From positions 15,825-79,824 of the forward strand of contig JAHFDP010000006.1 in NCBI GenBank assembly GCA_023248955.1: a DNA stretch of 64,000 bases, given 5' to 3'. Below, in pieces: positions 18,194 to 25,657 of the stretch (position 1 is the first letter of the stretch; every line of letters starts with the position of its first letter). This DNA comes from Deltaproteobacteria bacterium (GTDB taxonomy: Bacteria; Myxococcota; Myxococcia; Myxococcales; JAHFDP01). The notes below the pieces were generated by a model. The model was not told the DNA's origin and searched no databases. It was given only the letters and a program-made list of their open reading frames with translations. The position numbers were made by a program, and so were the translations under genes.

Positions 18194-18969
18194 TTCGCCG
18201 CCACTTTTCCAAAGCGACGATCGCGCAGCTGAAAGTCGGCAATCGCGGCGAGCAGATCCGCTTCGCGAAAATCGGGCCACAAAATGTCGGTGATGAAAAG
18301 CTCGGCGTAGGCGATTTGCCAGAGGAGAAAATTGGAAAGCCGCCGCTCGCCGGAGGTGCGGATGACGAGATCGGGATCGGGCAGTTCGCGCGTCCAGAGC
18401 GCACGTGAAAAACGCGATTCGTCGATATCGCTTGCGCGAATTTCGCCGCGTGCCGCTGACTCCACCAACGCACGCGTTGCCGCCAAAATCTCTTCGCGAC
18501 CGCCGTACGACAACGCCAGCGTCAACGCCATGCCGCGACCACCCGCCGATGCCAGGCACAACTCTTCGAGCGGCGTGCGCACCTGCCGCGGCAGTCGCGT
18601 CAAGTCGCCGATGGCGCGCAACCGGATGCCATTGTCCAGCACCTCGGCGCGCTCGCCCTGGATGTACTCGACCAGCAGATCCATCAACGCCGTCACTTCT
18701 CCCGGCGGCCGCAACCAATTCTGCGAGGAGAAGGCGTAGACCGTCAGCGCCTCAACACCCAGCCGTCGCGCCGCGCGCGTGACCGCCTTCATCGACTCGC
18801 TGCCCGCGCGATGTCCTTCCGTCCGCGGCAATCCGCGCTGCGCGGCCCAGCGACCGTTGCCGTCCATGATGATGGCCACGTGGCGCGGAAGCGGCCGCGC
18901 CAGCACGCGTGCGCGCAGGTCGGCCAGAGCCAGAGCGGAGTCGCGGTCAGTGTCAGAAGACGTGGACAA
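18190..18969 (-). CDS. uppS: Isoprenyl (undecaprenyl) diphosphate synthase
   Basis: This 259-aa cis-prenyltransferase has the catalytic Asp in HVAIIMDGNGRWA (about residue 36), then the GHRAGSESM helix, YAFSSQNWLRP, and the C-terminal PDPDLVIRTSGERRLSNFLLWQ and FREADLL motifs. It elongates farnesyl diphosphate to the C55 carrier used for peptidoglycan and polysaccharide synthesis. It is the first gene of the uppS-cdsA unit. Confidence 0.95.
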   Translation of the reverse strand: MSTSSDTDRDSALALADLRARVLARPLPRHVAIIMDGNGRWAAQRGLPRTEGHRAGSESMKAVTRAARRLGVEALTVYAFSSQNWLRPPGEVTALMDLLVEYIQGERAEVLDNGIRLRAIGDLTRLPRQVRTPLEELCLASAGGRGMALTLALSYGGREEILAATRALVESAARGEIRASDIDESRFSRALWTRELPDPDLVIRTSGERRLSNFLLWQIAYAELFITDILWPDFREADLLAAIADFQLRDRRFGKVAAK

Positions 18970-18990
18970 GCGGACTGTCCTACAAAAAAA

Positions 18991-19932
18991 TCAGCGCAGC
19001 GTCATCTCGATGGTGCGCCGAAGCGTCACCGGCGCTTCGTAGGCACATTTCGTGAGCGACTCGTCGCAGCCACCTTTCGAGCGAAGCGTCAGCGGATTGT
19101 CCATGCTGGCGTGCTCGATGCGCCCGTCGCTGCGCCGCACCTGCGCCTTCACCACGAACCGCTCGACGCCCCAGATCGCGCCGAAACCATCGGCAGCCTT
19201 CTGCACCTGCTGAAAATTGTTGACCGTGCCCGGAACGACCGGCCTCTCCATCCACGGACGTTGCAGCATGAGCCGCTGCTCCGCGGGCGGCTCGAACGAA
19301 GTTTCGATGGTCGCCGTGGTGTCGGTCAAGCCAACGAGCCGGTAGGTGATCTGAATCGCGTCCTGCCCGACCGAGGCGCTGGCGGTGTTGCCCCAATCCC
19401 CGATTTTTGGTTCCGGTACCACGTGCACATCGCCAACCCTGTGCAGTTGCCGTACGCCCGCCTGCGGAAAGACCGCGACGAGGAAGGTGTGGAGGTCCGT
19501 CACCCAACTCGTCATCTGCTTGTCGATCCCTGAGATGTCGGGCAGCTTCATCGATCCTTTCGGCGCATCGTCGGCGATGGAAACTTCGTACGGCGGAACG
19601 GTGGCAACGGCTGCCGCTCCGTCGAAGACGTTGCCGCCCTTTCTCTCCGAGAGGCGCTCGAACCGAATGCGTTCGCGCAGCGGCGGTGGACCAACCACTT
19701 CGTGGATTGACGATGCGTCGGTAACGCTCGTCACGACGCCGTTCACCGCGTAGTGGCGCTGCAAGTCGTAGCGGTAGGTCTCGCCCAGCGTGTAAACGCG
19801 GTGCAGGTCGAGGTCCGGAGGTGGCGCGGCTTGAACTGGCTGCGAGGCTTGAACGTGCGTCGTGGCGCAGGCACCAACGGCGAGCAGCAACGCGGCCCCT
19901 CGGCCGATAATGATTCTCATAATCATCCTCAA
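18991..19932 (-). CDS. Secreted lipoprotein of unknown function
   Basis: This 313-aa protein starts with a lipoprotein-type signal (IIIGRGAALLLAVGAC, lipidation at the Cys). The mature part is Pro-rich at first, then a strand-rich domain (LGETYRYDLQRHYAVNGV ... PLRERIRFERLSE ... TYRLVGLTDTTATIETSFE). It resembles uncharacterised exported proteins measuring threshold or binding functions, but I cannot name the family. Three alternative ATGs lie in the first eight codons, overlapped by a Fur-box-like sequence, and a further AT-rich direct repeat sits upstream. Confidence 0.6.
   Translation of the reverse strand: MRMIMRIIIGRGAALLLAVGACATTHVQASQPVQAAPPPDLDLHRVYTLGETYRYDLQRHYAVNGVVTSVTDASSIHEVVGPPPLRERIRFERLSERKGGNVFDGAAAVATVPPYEVSIADDAPKGSMKLPDISGIDKQMTSWVTDLHTFLVAVFPQAGVRQLHRVGDVHVVPEPKIGDWGNTASASVGQDAIQITYRLVGLTDTTATIETSFEPPAEQRLMLQRPWMERPVVPGTVNNFQQVQKAADGFGAIWGVERFVVKAQVRRSDGRIEHASMDNPLTLRSKGGCDESLTKCAYEAPVTLRRTIEMTLR
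19906..19924. promoter_or_regulatory. Fur-box-like palindrome over the start of the lipoprotein gene
   Basis: GATAATGATTCTCATAATC agrees with the classical 19-bp Fur consensus GATAATGATAATCATTATC at 16 positions by my hand count. It overlaps the first codons of the gene at 18991-19932. Iron-dependent repression would follow if a Fur protein binds here. A pure coding coincidence is possible because it encodes an Ile/Met-rich start. Confidence 0.45.
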
Positions 19933-19943
19933 AATGTTCTCAG

Positions 19944-19968
19944 TTGATTCTCATTCTCAATTTCAATT
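19944..19968. promoter_or_regulatory. Direct-repeat copy 1: TTGATTCTCATTCTCAATTT
   Basis: This AT-rich stretch (GATTCTCATTCTCAATTTCA and flanks) is repeated almost identically at 22759-22781. Each copy lies upstream of a leftward lipoprotein gene. The core resembles half of a Fur box (TGAGAATGAGAATCA on the other strand). A shared regulator binding site is the simplest reading. The rest of the 104-bp gap 19933-20036 shows no gene. Confidence 0.45.
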
Positions 19969-20036
19969 TGGGGGCGCGTTTGGTTCAGTCCTGCCATGGC
20001 GCGCGATCTAAGGCGACACCACGGACCAGCTACCGC

Positions 20037-21176
20037 TTAAAAACAAACACCGGCGTTGCAGACGCAGCTAGCGCACTGTGTCTGAATGGTGCACGGGGCG
20101 CCGTAGTACAGCGTGCCGCAGCCTCCGCCTCCGCCACCCCCTCCACTGGCCACGCTTCCTGAAAGCGGCCAAGTCACCGAACCGCCACCGTTTCCGATCG
20201 ACGAAGCAAACGCGGCCACGCGCAGCGTTCCGCTGTAGCTCGTACCCGGAACGGGATTCCCACTCGGCGCCGGAAATTGAACCGCAAATGTACAGCTCTG
20301 ACCACCGGCCAGCGACACGCCCGAGCAATAGTCATTGGAAAGTGTGAAGGTCGAATCGCCGGTGATTTGGATGGACAGGGGCGTGGTGATGGCCACATTG
20401 CCTCCCGTATTGCGGCAAGTGAACGTATTGGAGGTCGTTGCGCTCACAGTTCCAAAGGTACCGGCGCCGTAGGGGCAATCGAAATTCGGACTGGGAAGAA
20501 ACGTGACCGTCGTGGTGGGGGTGATCAACGGAGAGACAAAGCTAACTGTCTTCAGCTCCGCGGTGGTGCTGGCGAGCGTGCATGCGGAGATCCCGGTGCT
20601 CGTGGAAACACTGCATGCCGAGAGCGTGTTGCCGGTGCCCGTGACCGAAAGAACCGGCATCACGCCGGACACCGGATGCTGGTTGATGTCGAGCAGCGTC
20701 ACGGTGATCGCACTCTGCGTGATGCCGTTGGCGGCGATGCCTGTCGAAGGCGTCGCCACGATCGTGGAGTTGTTCGACGGCCCACTGCTGACCGGCGCCA
20801 CGCGGTGCATAGCAAGGCGCCAGTGGGCGACGTTGCCAGTCACGATCGTGTCCGTGAGCGGATCGCTGGCCCAACTTGCCGCGAGCGCGCTCGACCAGTC
20901 GCTGCACGCCTGTGCATACGCTTGCGCGTTCACGGTGACCGGACCCGTCGGCAGGTTTTTCAGCGCGAAAAATGCACCCGCACCCGGCGTGACGTCGAAG
21001 CGCGCATCGACGGTGGTGCCGCCCTGCACCACGAAGCGCCAGCACAAGACGCCGGCGGGTACGGTGCTCAGCCGCGCCTCGGCGTGATCAAGGTGCAACG
21101 CCGGCGTCGGGTCGCTCGTGACGCCACAGGCAAGAACCAAGAGCAAAACTGCAAACGCAGAGCGAGGAAGGCGCAT
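20037..21176 (-). CDS. Exported lipoprotein with Ig-like/bacterial-surface domains and Gly-rich Cys-knot tail
   Basis: The product is 379 aa, with a lipoprotein signal (MRLPRSAFAVLLLVLACG). The N-terminal domain (residues about 25-150) is shared with the next gene's protein (LSTVPAGVLCW...TVDARFDVTPGAGAF). It is followed by an invasin/Big-1-like Ig domain (NNSTIVATPSTGIAANGITQ), a second beta-sandwich (TPLSIQITGDSTFTL), and a tail of eight Gly then a Cys-rich end (CGTLYYGAP, CASCVCNAGVCF). The frame stays open upstream to 22190, but that part only mirrors the RCC1 gene. Probably outer-membrane anchored and surface exposed. Confidence 0.75.
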   Translation of the reverse strand: MRLPRSAFAVLLLVLACGVTSDPTPALHLDHAEARLSTVPAGVLCWRFVVQGGTTVDARFDVTPGAGAFFALKNLPTGPVTVNAQAYAQACSDWSSALAASWASDPLTDTIVTGNVAHWRLAMHRVAPVSSGPSNNSTIVATPSTGIAANGITQSAITVTLLDINQHPVSGVMPVLSVTGTGNTLSACSVSTSTGISACTLASTTAELKTVSFVSPLITPTTTVTFLPSPNFDCPYGAGTFGTVSATTSNTFTCRNTGGNVAITTPLSIQITGDSTFTLSNDYCSGVSLAGGQSCTFAVQFPAPSGNPVPGTSYSGTLRVAAFASSIGNGGGSVTWPLSGSVASGGGGGGGGCGTLYYGAPCTIQTQCASCVCNAGVCF

Positions 21177-21199
21177 GAAAGCCCGATGAATCTCCGAAA

Positions 21200-22672
21200 T
21201 TACGGGAGTCCTACGACCCGTACCGGCGTCTTGCTGTCGACGGTGCTGTTGTTGCCGAGTTGGCCACTGGAGTTCGAGCCCCAGCAGGAGACCGAGTGAT
21301 CCGAAAGCATCACGCACGAAGAGTTGATTCCCATCGTGGCGACTTTGGCAGTGGAGATTCCTGGCACTACGCTTGGGGTGGCGCTGGTGGTGGTGCTGTT
21401 GTTGCCGAGCTGGCCGCTCGGGTTGTAGCCCCAACACGAAACCGAGCCGTCGCTCTTGACCACGCATTCGTGATAGGCTTCGCCAGAGCCGGCTACACCC
21501 AGCGCGACTACGCCTGCCAAGCCTGCGACGGTGGTTGGCGTTCCGTTCGCGGTCGGCGGGCCCGGAACTTGGGAGCCCAGGCCCTCGCCCCAGCACTGGA
21601 CCGTGGCATCCGCCAAAAGAGCGCAGGCGGACGTGTTGGGCATCGAAAGGGCGGTAACGGGTGCCGACAATCCGGCGATTGCGACGGGAACGTACTGGGT
21701 GCCCGAGACCGAAGAACCGAGAATCTGGTACGACTGGCTGCCCCAGCAGGCGACCGTTCCGTCCGTCTTGAGCGCGCAGAAACTTCCGGTACAACCAGCG
21801 ACCGCGACCGCGCCGGTCAGGCCGGATACCGCGACCGGTGTCGTCGTAGACGCAGCAACGTTGGCTCCGAGCACATGGCTGCTGTTGAGGCCCCAACAGA
21901 CAACCGTTCCATCCTGCTTGATCGCGCAGTTCGTCTGGTCGTTGGCGGCCAGGGCCGTGATCCCGGTCAGTCCGCCGGCGACGAGCGGGACGGCAGAGGA
22001 CGTCGAGGTGGCGTTGTTCCCAAGCTGACCGGAACTGTTGGACCCCCAGCAGCCCACAGTCCCGTCGCTTTTCAGAGCACAGACATGGTTGCTTCCAACG
22101 GCGACTGTTTTGACTCCCGAGAGATTGGACACGGCAACCGGCGTGAGGTTGTTGGCGGGAGCTGATGACGACATGTTCGATCCCCAACAAGCCACCGTGC
22201 CGTCTTGCTTCACCACGCAGGCCTGGCCCCCGCCCGCACCGAGAAGGCCGGCGAAGTCGTCCGGAAAATCCACGGTCACCTGGGCGGTGCCAACCAAGCT
22301 GGGCCGGCGCATATGCAGGTGGACCTGAGCGACCTCGCCAACAGCCAGCGCCGCTGTGACCGGGTCTGCAACCCAGGTTGGCGGCGTGTTTGCCACGACC
22401 GCGCTGCAGGCGCCAGCAAACGCCTGCGCGCTGATGGAGGCCTGCGCGTCGGGCGGCGCGAAAATGGTCAGCGTCGCACTGGCGCCCGGAGTCACATCAA
22501 AGCGCTGATCGACGGTGTGCCCGCTGGCCAGCACCAAGACGTCCACGCAGCGCACGTCGGAGGGAACGCTAGAGAGCGCCACCTGTGCCTGCGCGGTAGC
22601 GTCGGGCGTGTTGTTTCCACCACTCTGTGTACAGGCGGTAACGGCAAGAACGGCGGCAATCAGTCGGCGCAT
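21200..22672 (-). CDS. RCC1-repeat (beta-propeller) lipoprotein
   Basis: The product is 490 aa, with a short lipoprotein signal (MRRLIAAVLAVTAC). A conserved N-terminal domain (about 30-145) is shared with the downstream lipoprotein. Seven or so RCC1-type blades follow, each with the pattern C-x-L-K-x-D-G-T-V-x-C-W-G-x-N-x-x-G-Q-L-G-N-N. Each blade has paired Cys residues, suggesting disulfides in an exported propeller. Such proteins are abundant in myxobacteria; ligand unknown. It lies 23 bp upstream of the 20037-21176 gene, so the two are probably co-transcribed. Confidence 0.85.
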   Translation of the reverse strand: MRRLIAAVLAVTACTQSGGNNTPDATAQAQVALSSVPSDVRCVDVLVLASGHTVDQRFDVTPGASATLTIFAPPDAQASISAQAFAGACSAVVANTPPTWVADPVTAALAVGEVAQVHLHMRRPSLVGTAQVTVDFPDDFAGLLGAGGGQACVVKQDGTVACWGSNMSSSAPANNLTPVAVSNLSGVKTVAVGSNHVCALKSDGTVGCWGSNSSGQLGNNATSTSSAVPLVAGGLTGITALAANDQTNCAIKQDGTVVCWGLNSSHVLGANVAASTTTPVAVSGLTGAVAVAGCTGSFCALKTDGTVACWGSQSYQILGSSVSGTQYVPVAIAGLSAPVTALSMPNTSACALLADATVQCWGEGLGSQVPGPPTANGTPTTVAGLAGVVALGVAGSGEAYHECVVKSDGSVSCWGYNPSGQLGNNSTTTSATPSVVPGISTAKVATMGINSSCVMLSDHSVSCWGSNSSGQLGNNSTVDSKTPVRVVGLP

Positions 22673-22752
22673 GGAGTCCCCTCGTTTCGAGTGGAAAGCA
22701 GCCTACAGCATTCTCCAGGCCGTTTGTTCGAATATCAACAGGATTTAAAATC

Positions 22753-22781
22753 GATAACGATTCTCATTCTCAATTTCAATT
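22753..22781. promoter_or_regulatory. Fur-box-like site and direct-repeat copy 2
   Basis: GATAACGATTCTCATTCTC (22753-22771) matches the Fur consensus at 15 of 19 positions by hand count. It overlaps the 22759-22781 copy of the sequence also found at 19944. It lies in the 177-bp gap between the leftward RCC1 gene and the rightward kinase gene and could control either. The same gap also holds a tandem TTGGCAGAACCTG duplication near 22810-22838. Confidence 0.5.
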
Positions 22782-22849
22782 CCGGTGCGCGATGTCATTT
22801 CTCGTCTCTTGGCAGAACCTGTCTTGGCAGAACCTGCTATTCCTTTTCG

Positions 22850-23863
22850 ATGCAACGCCTCGGGCCTTACGCCATAGAGCGGCCGGTCGGTCAGGGTGGG
22901 CTCGGGTCCGTCTACCGCGCCATCGACGAACGCACCGGCGGTACCGTAGCCCTCAAGGTGCTCTCCGACGGATCGCCCAGCGCGGCGGCGCGACTACGCC
23001 GTGAATTCTCCTCGCTAGCGAATCTGCGCCACGCCAATCTCGTCGCGCTCCTCGACTGCGGAGAAGCCGATGGTCAGCTCTATCTTGCCATGGAGTTCAT
23101 CGAGGGGACGACGCTGCGCGGGCATCTTGCGCTCGGCGCTCTTTCAGCTTTCTCGGAACATTCCACCGACAAATCGGCTTGGGCGGAAGCAACAACCGAG
23201 GGCCATTCGACGGGGCCTGCGAATCCCGGTTTCGATCTTTACGCGCTCGACGCCGAGCCGGACTCGGAAGCGCTGCTCGCCGCCGCCAAAGCGGGACGCC
23301 AAGAAGAAACGGGCGAGATCGCTACCCTTCCCGACTCCGTGCTTACCTCGCTCAATGCCCCCGCGCGAATAGCGCGCCTGCGTGAGGGCCTAGCGCAAAT
23401 TTGCCGCGGCCTTTCGGCGCTGCATGAACGGGGCCTGGTGCATCGAGATTTGAAACCCGGCAACGTTCTGGTGAACGCCACTGGCACCGTGAAATTGGCC
23501 GACTTCGGGCTCGTCAAACCAACCGCCGCCGCCGAGCAGGATACGGAAACCACCGCCGTCGGCGCCGTTGTCGGCACCTACCGCTACATGGCGCCGGAGC
23601 AGGCCCGCGGCGAGCCGGTCGATCACCGCGCCGATCTCTATTCGCTGGGCGCGCTTCTTTACGAGCTGCTCGCGGGACGCCCGCCCTTCGTGGACGCCTC
23701 ACGGTTGGCGCTGGCCCATGCGGTGTGCCACCGCGAGCCGCCGCCACTGTCGCTGCTCAATCCCGAAGCGCCGCTCGACCTCTGCGCGCTGGCACATCGG
23801 CTCCTGGCGAAGAATCCAGCCGATCGGCCGCAGAGCGTTGCCGACGTTCTCGCGTCGCTTTAG
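22850..23863 (+). CDS. Hanks-type Ser/Thr protein kinase
   Basis: This 337-aa kinase consists of a catalytic domain only. The ATP loop is GQGGLGSVYRA, with catalytic Lys in VALKVL, HRDLKPGN loop, DFG in ADFGLVKP and MAPEQ activation-segment end. There is no transmembrane or sensor domain. Between strands and helix in the N-lobe/hinge region it has an unusual insertion of about 60 residues (EHSTDKSAWAEATTEGHSTG to EETGEIATLPDSV), rich in Ser, Thr, Glu and Ala. It may phosphorylate Thr residues read by FHA proteins such as that at 2979. Confidence 0.9.
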   Translation: MQRLGPYAIERPVGQGGLGSVYRAIDERTGGTVALKVLSDGSPSAAARLRREFSSLANLRHANLVALLDCGEADGQLYLAMEFIEGTTLRGHLALGALSAFSEHSTDKSAWAEATTEGHSTGPANPGFDLYALDAEPDSEALLAAAKAGRQEETGEIATLPDSVLTSLNAPARIARLREGLAQICRGLSALHERGLVHRDLKPGNVLVNATGTVKLADFGLVKPTAAAEQDTETTAVGAVVGTYRYMAPEQARGEPVDHRADLYSLGALLYELLAGRPPFVDASRLALAHAVCHREPPPLSLLNPEAPLDLCALAHRLLAKNPADRPQSVADVLASL

Positions 23864-23953
23864 CGGAACTTCGAATCCGCGGCAGGCCGCTTGCATTACC
23901 TGCAGGCAACGGATCCACGCTCAGAGTGAGCAGGTCCCGAAGCGAGGACGCAG

Positions 23954-24109
23954 ATGCTGACATTCCTGTCGTGGCTGAGGCGCAATAAAGTTACCGAAGA
24001 GGCCGCGGAGCCGGATTTCGTCGCCGGCGAAGGTGCGCGCGTCTACTCGCTTGAAGCATACCGGCGCAGCCGGAAGAGCCCTAAGCCCAAGCCGACGCAA
24101 GCGGCTTAG
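23954..24109 (+). CDS. Small basic protein, 51 aa, unknown
   Basis: The ORF opens with ATG and a plausible GCGAGGACGC region before it, encoding MLTFLSWLRRNKVTEEAAEPDF... and ending in a Lys/Pro-rich tail (RKSPKPKPTQAA). No family is recognised. The stop overlaps the converging tlpA-like gene's end by 4 bp, a common arrangement for real genes. Existence is moderately likely; function unknown. Confidence 0.45.
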   Translation: MLTFLSWLRRNKVTEEAAEPDFVAGEGARVYSLEAYRRSRKSPKPKPTQAA

Positions 24110-24636
24110 CAGCCCGCGCCCACCCGGGGAGGAATCAGCGGCTTGAGCTCCCGCTCGAGTCGACCGCGACTCAGCGCGCCGCTGTAGGAAAAGGTTACGT
24201 TGCCTTTGGGGTCGATCAGAAACGTCGTCGGCAAACCCTCCACGTGCCAACGCTCGCTCGTCGCGTCGTCATCGAGTAGCACCGGATAAGTGATGCCGTG
24301 CTTTTGCGCAAAGGCGGCGACGTCGGCCGTTTCGCCGGAGTTGACCGCCACACCCAGCATCTCGAAACAGTCGCTTTTGTGATCTTCGCGAACCTGCACC
24401 AGATCGGGCAATTCCGCTCGGCAGGGCTCGCACCAGCTGGCCCAGAAGTTCACCGCCACGGCTTTACCGCGGTAGGCGGAGAGATCGACTTTGGTGCCGC
24501 GCAGATCGGTCAAAGCCAGTACCGGCGCGGGTCCGCGCACGTGCGGGCTGGCTTGAAAAAATGTCACTTGGGCGACGACAACCACCAGGAGCGCCAAAAT
24601 GGCCCATTTTGCGACGTGCTGCGCCCGGCTGGTCAT
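24106..24636 (-). CDS. TlpA/ResA-like membrane-anchored thioredoxin
   Basis: This 176-aa protein has an N-terminal membrane anchor (WAILALLVVVVAQVTFF) and an AhpC/TSA-like thioredoxin domain. The redox motif is WCEPC in NFWASWCEPCRAELPDL, and the cis-Pro region is GLPTTFLIDPKGNV. It faces the periplasm and would reduce or oxidise disulfides, for example in cytochrome c maturation. The terminal residues are VGAGC. No cytochrome biogenesis genes are adjacent. Confidence 0.9.
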   Translation of the reverse strand: MTSRAQHVAKWAILALLVVVVAQVTFFQASPHVRGPAPVLALTDLRGTKVDLSAYRGKAVAVNFWASWCEPCRAELPDLVQVREDHKSDCFEMLGVAVNSGETADVAAFAQKHGITYPVLLDDDATSERWHVEGLPTTFLIDPKGNVTFSYSGALSRGRLERELKPLIPPRVGAGC

Positions 24637-24796
24637 GGAGCGAGTTTGTCATCCCCGATTGCGCCGCGCAACGGACCGGAGAGAGGTTGGGCGCACATCA
24701 ACGGGGGAAACCGTCGTTACGACCGTACGTTTTCGAGCGTAACGAGCCGTTCTTGGACGACGGTGAGGATTGCGGCGATGGACGAAGCCTCGTCCA

Positions 24797-25243
24797 TCAA
24801 GGCTTTGGCAAACCATTCGTCGCCAAACTCGCATTCGAGTAGCCGCCGTCATTGGTCACCTCTTGGCCAAGCCACGGTCCGGCCTCCGGTAGCGGTTCGT
24901 CTTCGCGATCCAGTTCGCATTCCGCTAGCCACAGTCCGTCGAGCGGCGCGTCGAAGCGATCGATCTCCCAACGGCCGAATTGAAAACGTGTCTTGGAAAG
25001 CTTCGCCTTGCACAACGCCAGCATCGCCTTCGCCTCCTCGGCGGGAATCGAGTATTCGAACTCGTCGCGGGTGCGGTGAAGCGTCGGCCCTTTGATGGTG
25101 AGCTTCCCCTGCACGTTCTCGATGACCCGAACGCGCACGACTGGCGCGGTACTCAAATAACCCTGCGCGTAGTGCTTGCCGCGCCCAAGCGGCGGCAACT
25201 TTTTTTCGTCGACGAGAAAGCGGCGCTCAATTTCTTTCGGCAT
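24797..25243 (-). CDS. CYTH-domain triphosphate tunnel protein
   Basis: This 148-aa protein opens with MPKEIERRFLV, matching the CYTH EXEXK motif except that the last Lys is Arg (EIERR). The body has the alternating charged strands of the tunnel fold (VRVRVI, KLTIKGP, DEFEYSIP, KTRFQFGRWEIDRF, LWLAECELD). Family members hydrolyse tripolyphosphate or make cAMP. Which activity applies is unclear, and the K-to-R change may affect it. The 160-bp gap to the tlpA-like gene shows no feature. Confidence 0.85.
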   Translation of the reverse strand: MPKEIERRFLVDEKKLPPLGRGKHYAQGYLSTAPVVRVRVIENVQGKLTIKGPTLHRTRDEFEYSIPAEEAKAMLALCKAKLSKTRFQFGRWEIDRFDAPLDGLWLAECELDREDEPLPEAGPWLGQEVTNDGGYSNASLATNGLPKP

Positions 25244-25367
25244 GCCGTCAAATTAGCATCGCGTGCACGATTTCTCACGGATGCGATCGCCAGTGGGCCC
25301 GCTCCCTTGACTTCGCAGCGGGGCGACGCCTAGCTTCCGCCCCGCAAGGAAATCTCAAGGAGGATTT

Positions 25368-25589
25368 TTGTCCGAGAAGGAAGAAGCAATCGAAGTGTCC
25401 GGCACAGTCCGCGAGGAGCTCGCCGGCGGCAACTACAAAGTCGAGCTCGAGAACAAGCACAACGTCCTCGCCTACGCCAGCGGCAAGATGCGCAAATTCA
25501 AAATCCGCATTCTCCCCGGCGACCGCGTGAAGATCGAACTCTCGCCTTACGACTTGACGCGCGGCCGCATCACCTACCGCGAAAAGTAA
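25368..25589 (+). CDS. infA: Translation initiation factor IF-1
   Basis: This 73-aa S1/OB-fold protein ([50 protein letters not shown]) is a close match to IF-1 along its whole length. It blocks the A site during 30S initiation. The start is TTG, supported by a strong AAGGAGG at 25357-25363. A 14-bp tandem duplication (CGCGAAAAGTAAGA) spans the stop codon. It is monocistronic or leads into pckA. Confidence 0.96.
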   Translation: MSEKEEAIEVSGTVREELAGGNYKVELENKHNVLAYASGKMRKFKIRILPGDRVKIELSPYDLTRGRITYREK

Positions 25590-25657
25590 GACGCGAAAAG
25601 TAAGACGGGTCAATCCGGCGGCGCTGCTGCCCTTAGCCTCACCACACGGAGTCGTTC

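Noticed and set aside
20037-22190. One 717-residue leftward frame
   Set aside because: Only the 379 residues from ATG 21176 have a signal peptide and domains; the rest mirrors the RCC1 gene in another frame.
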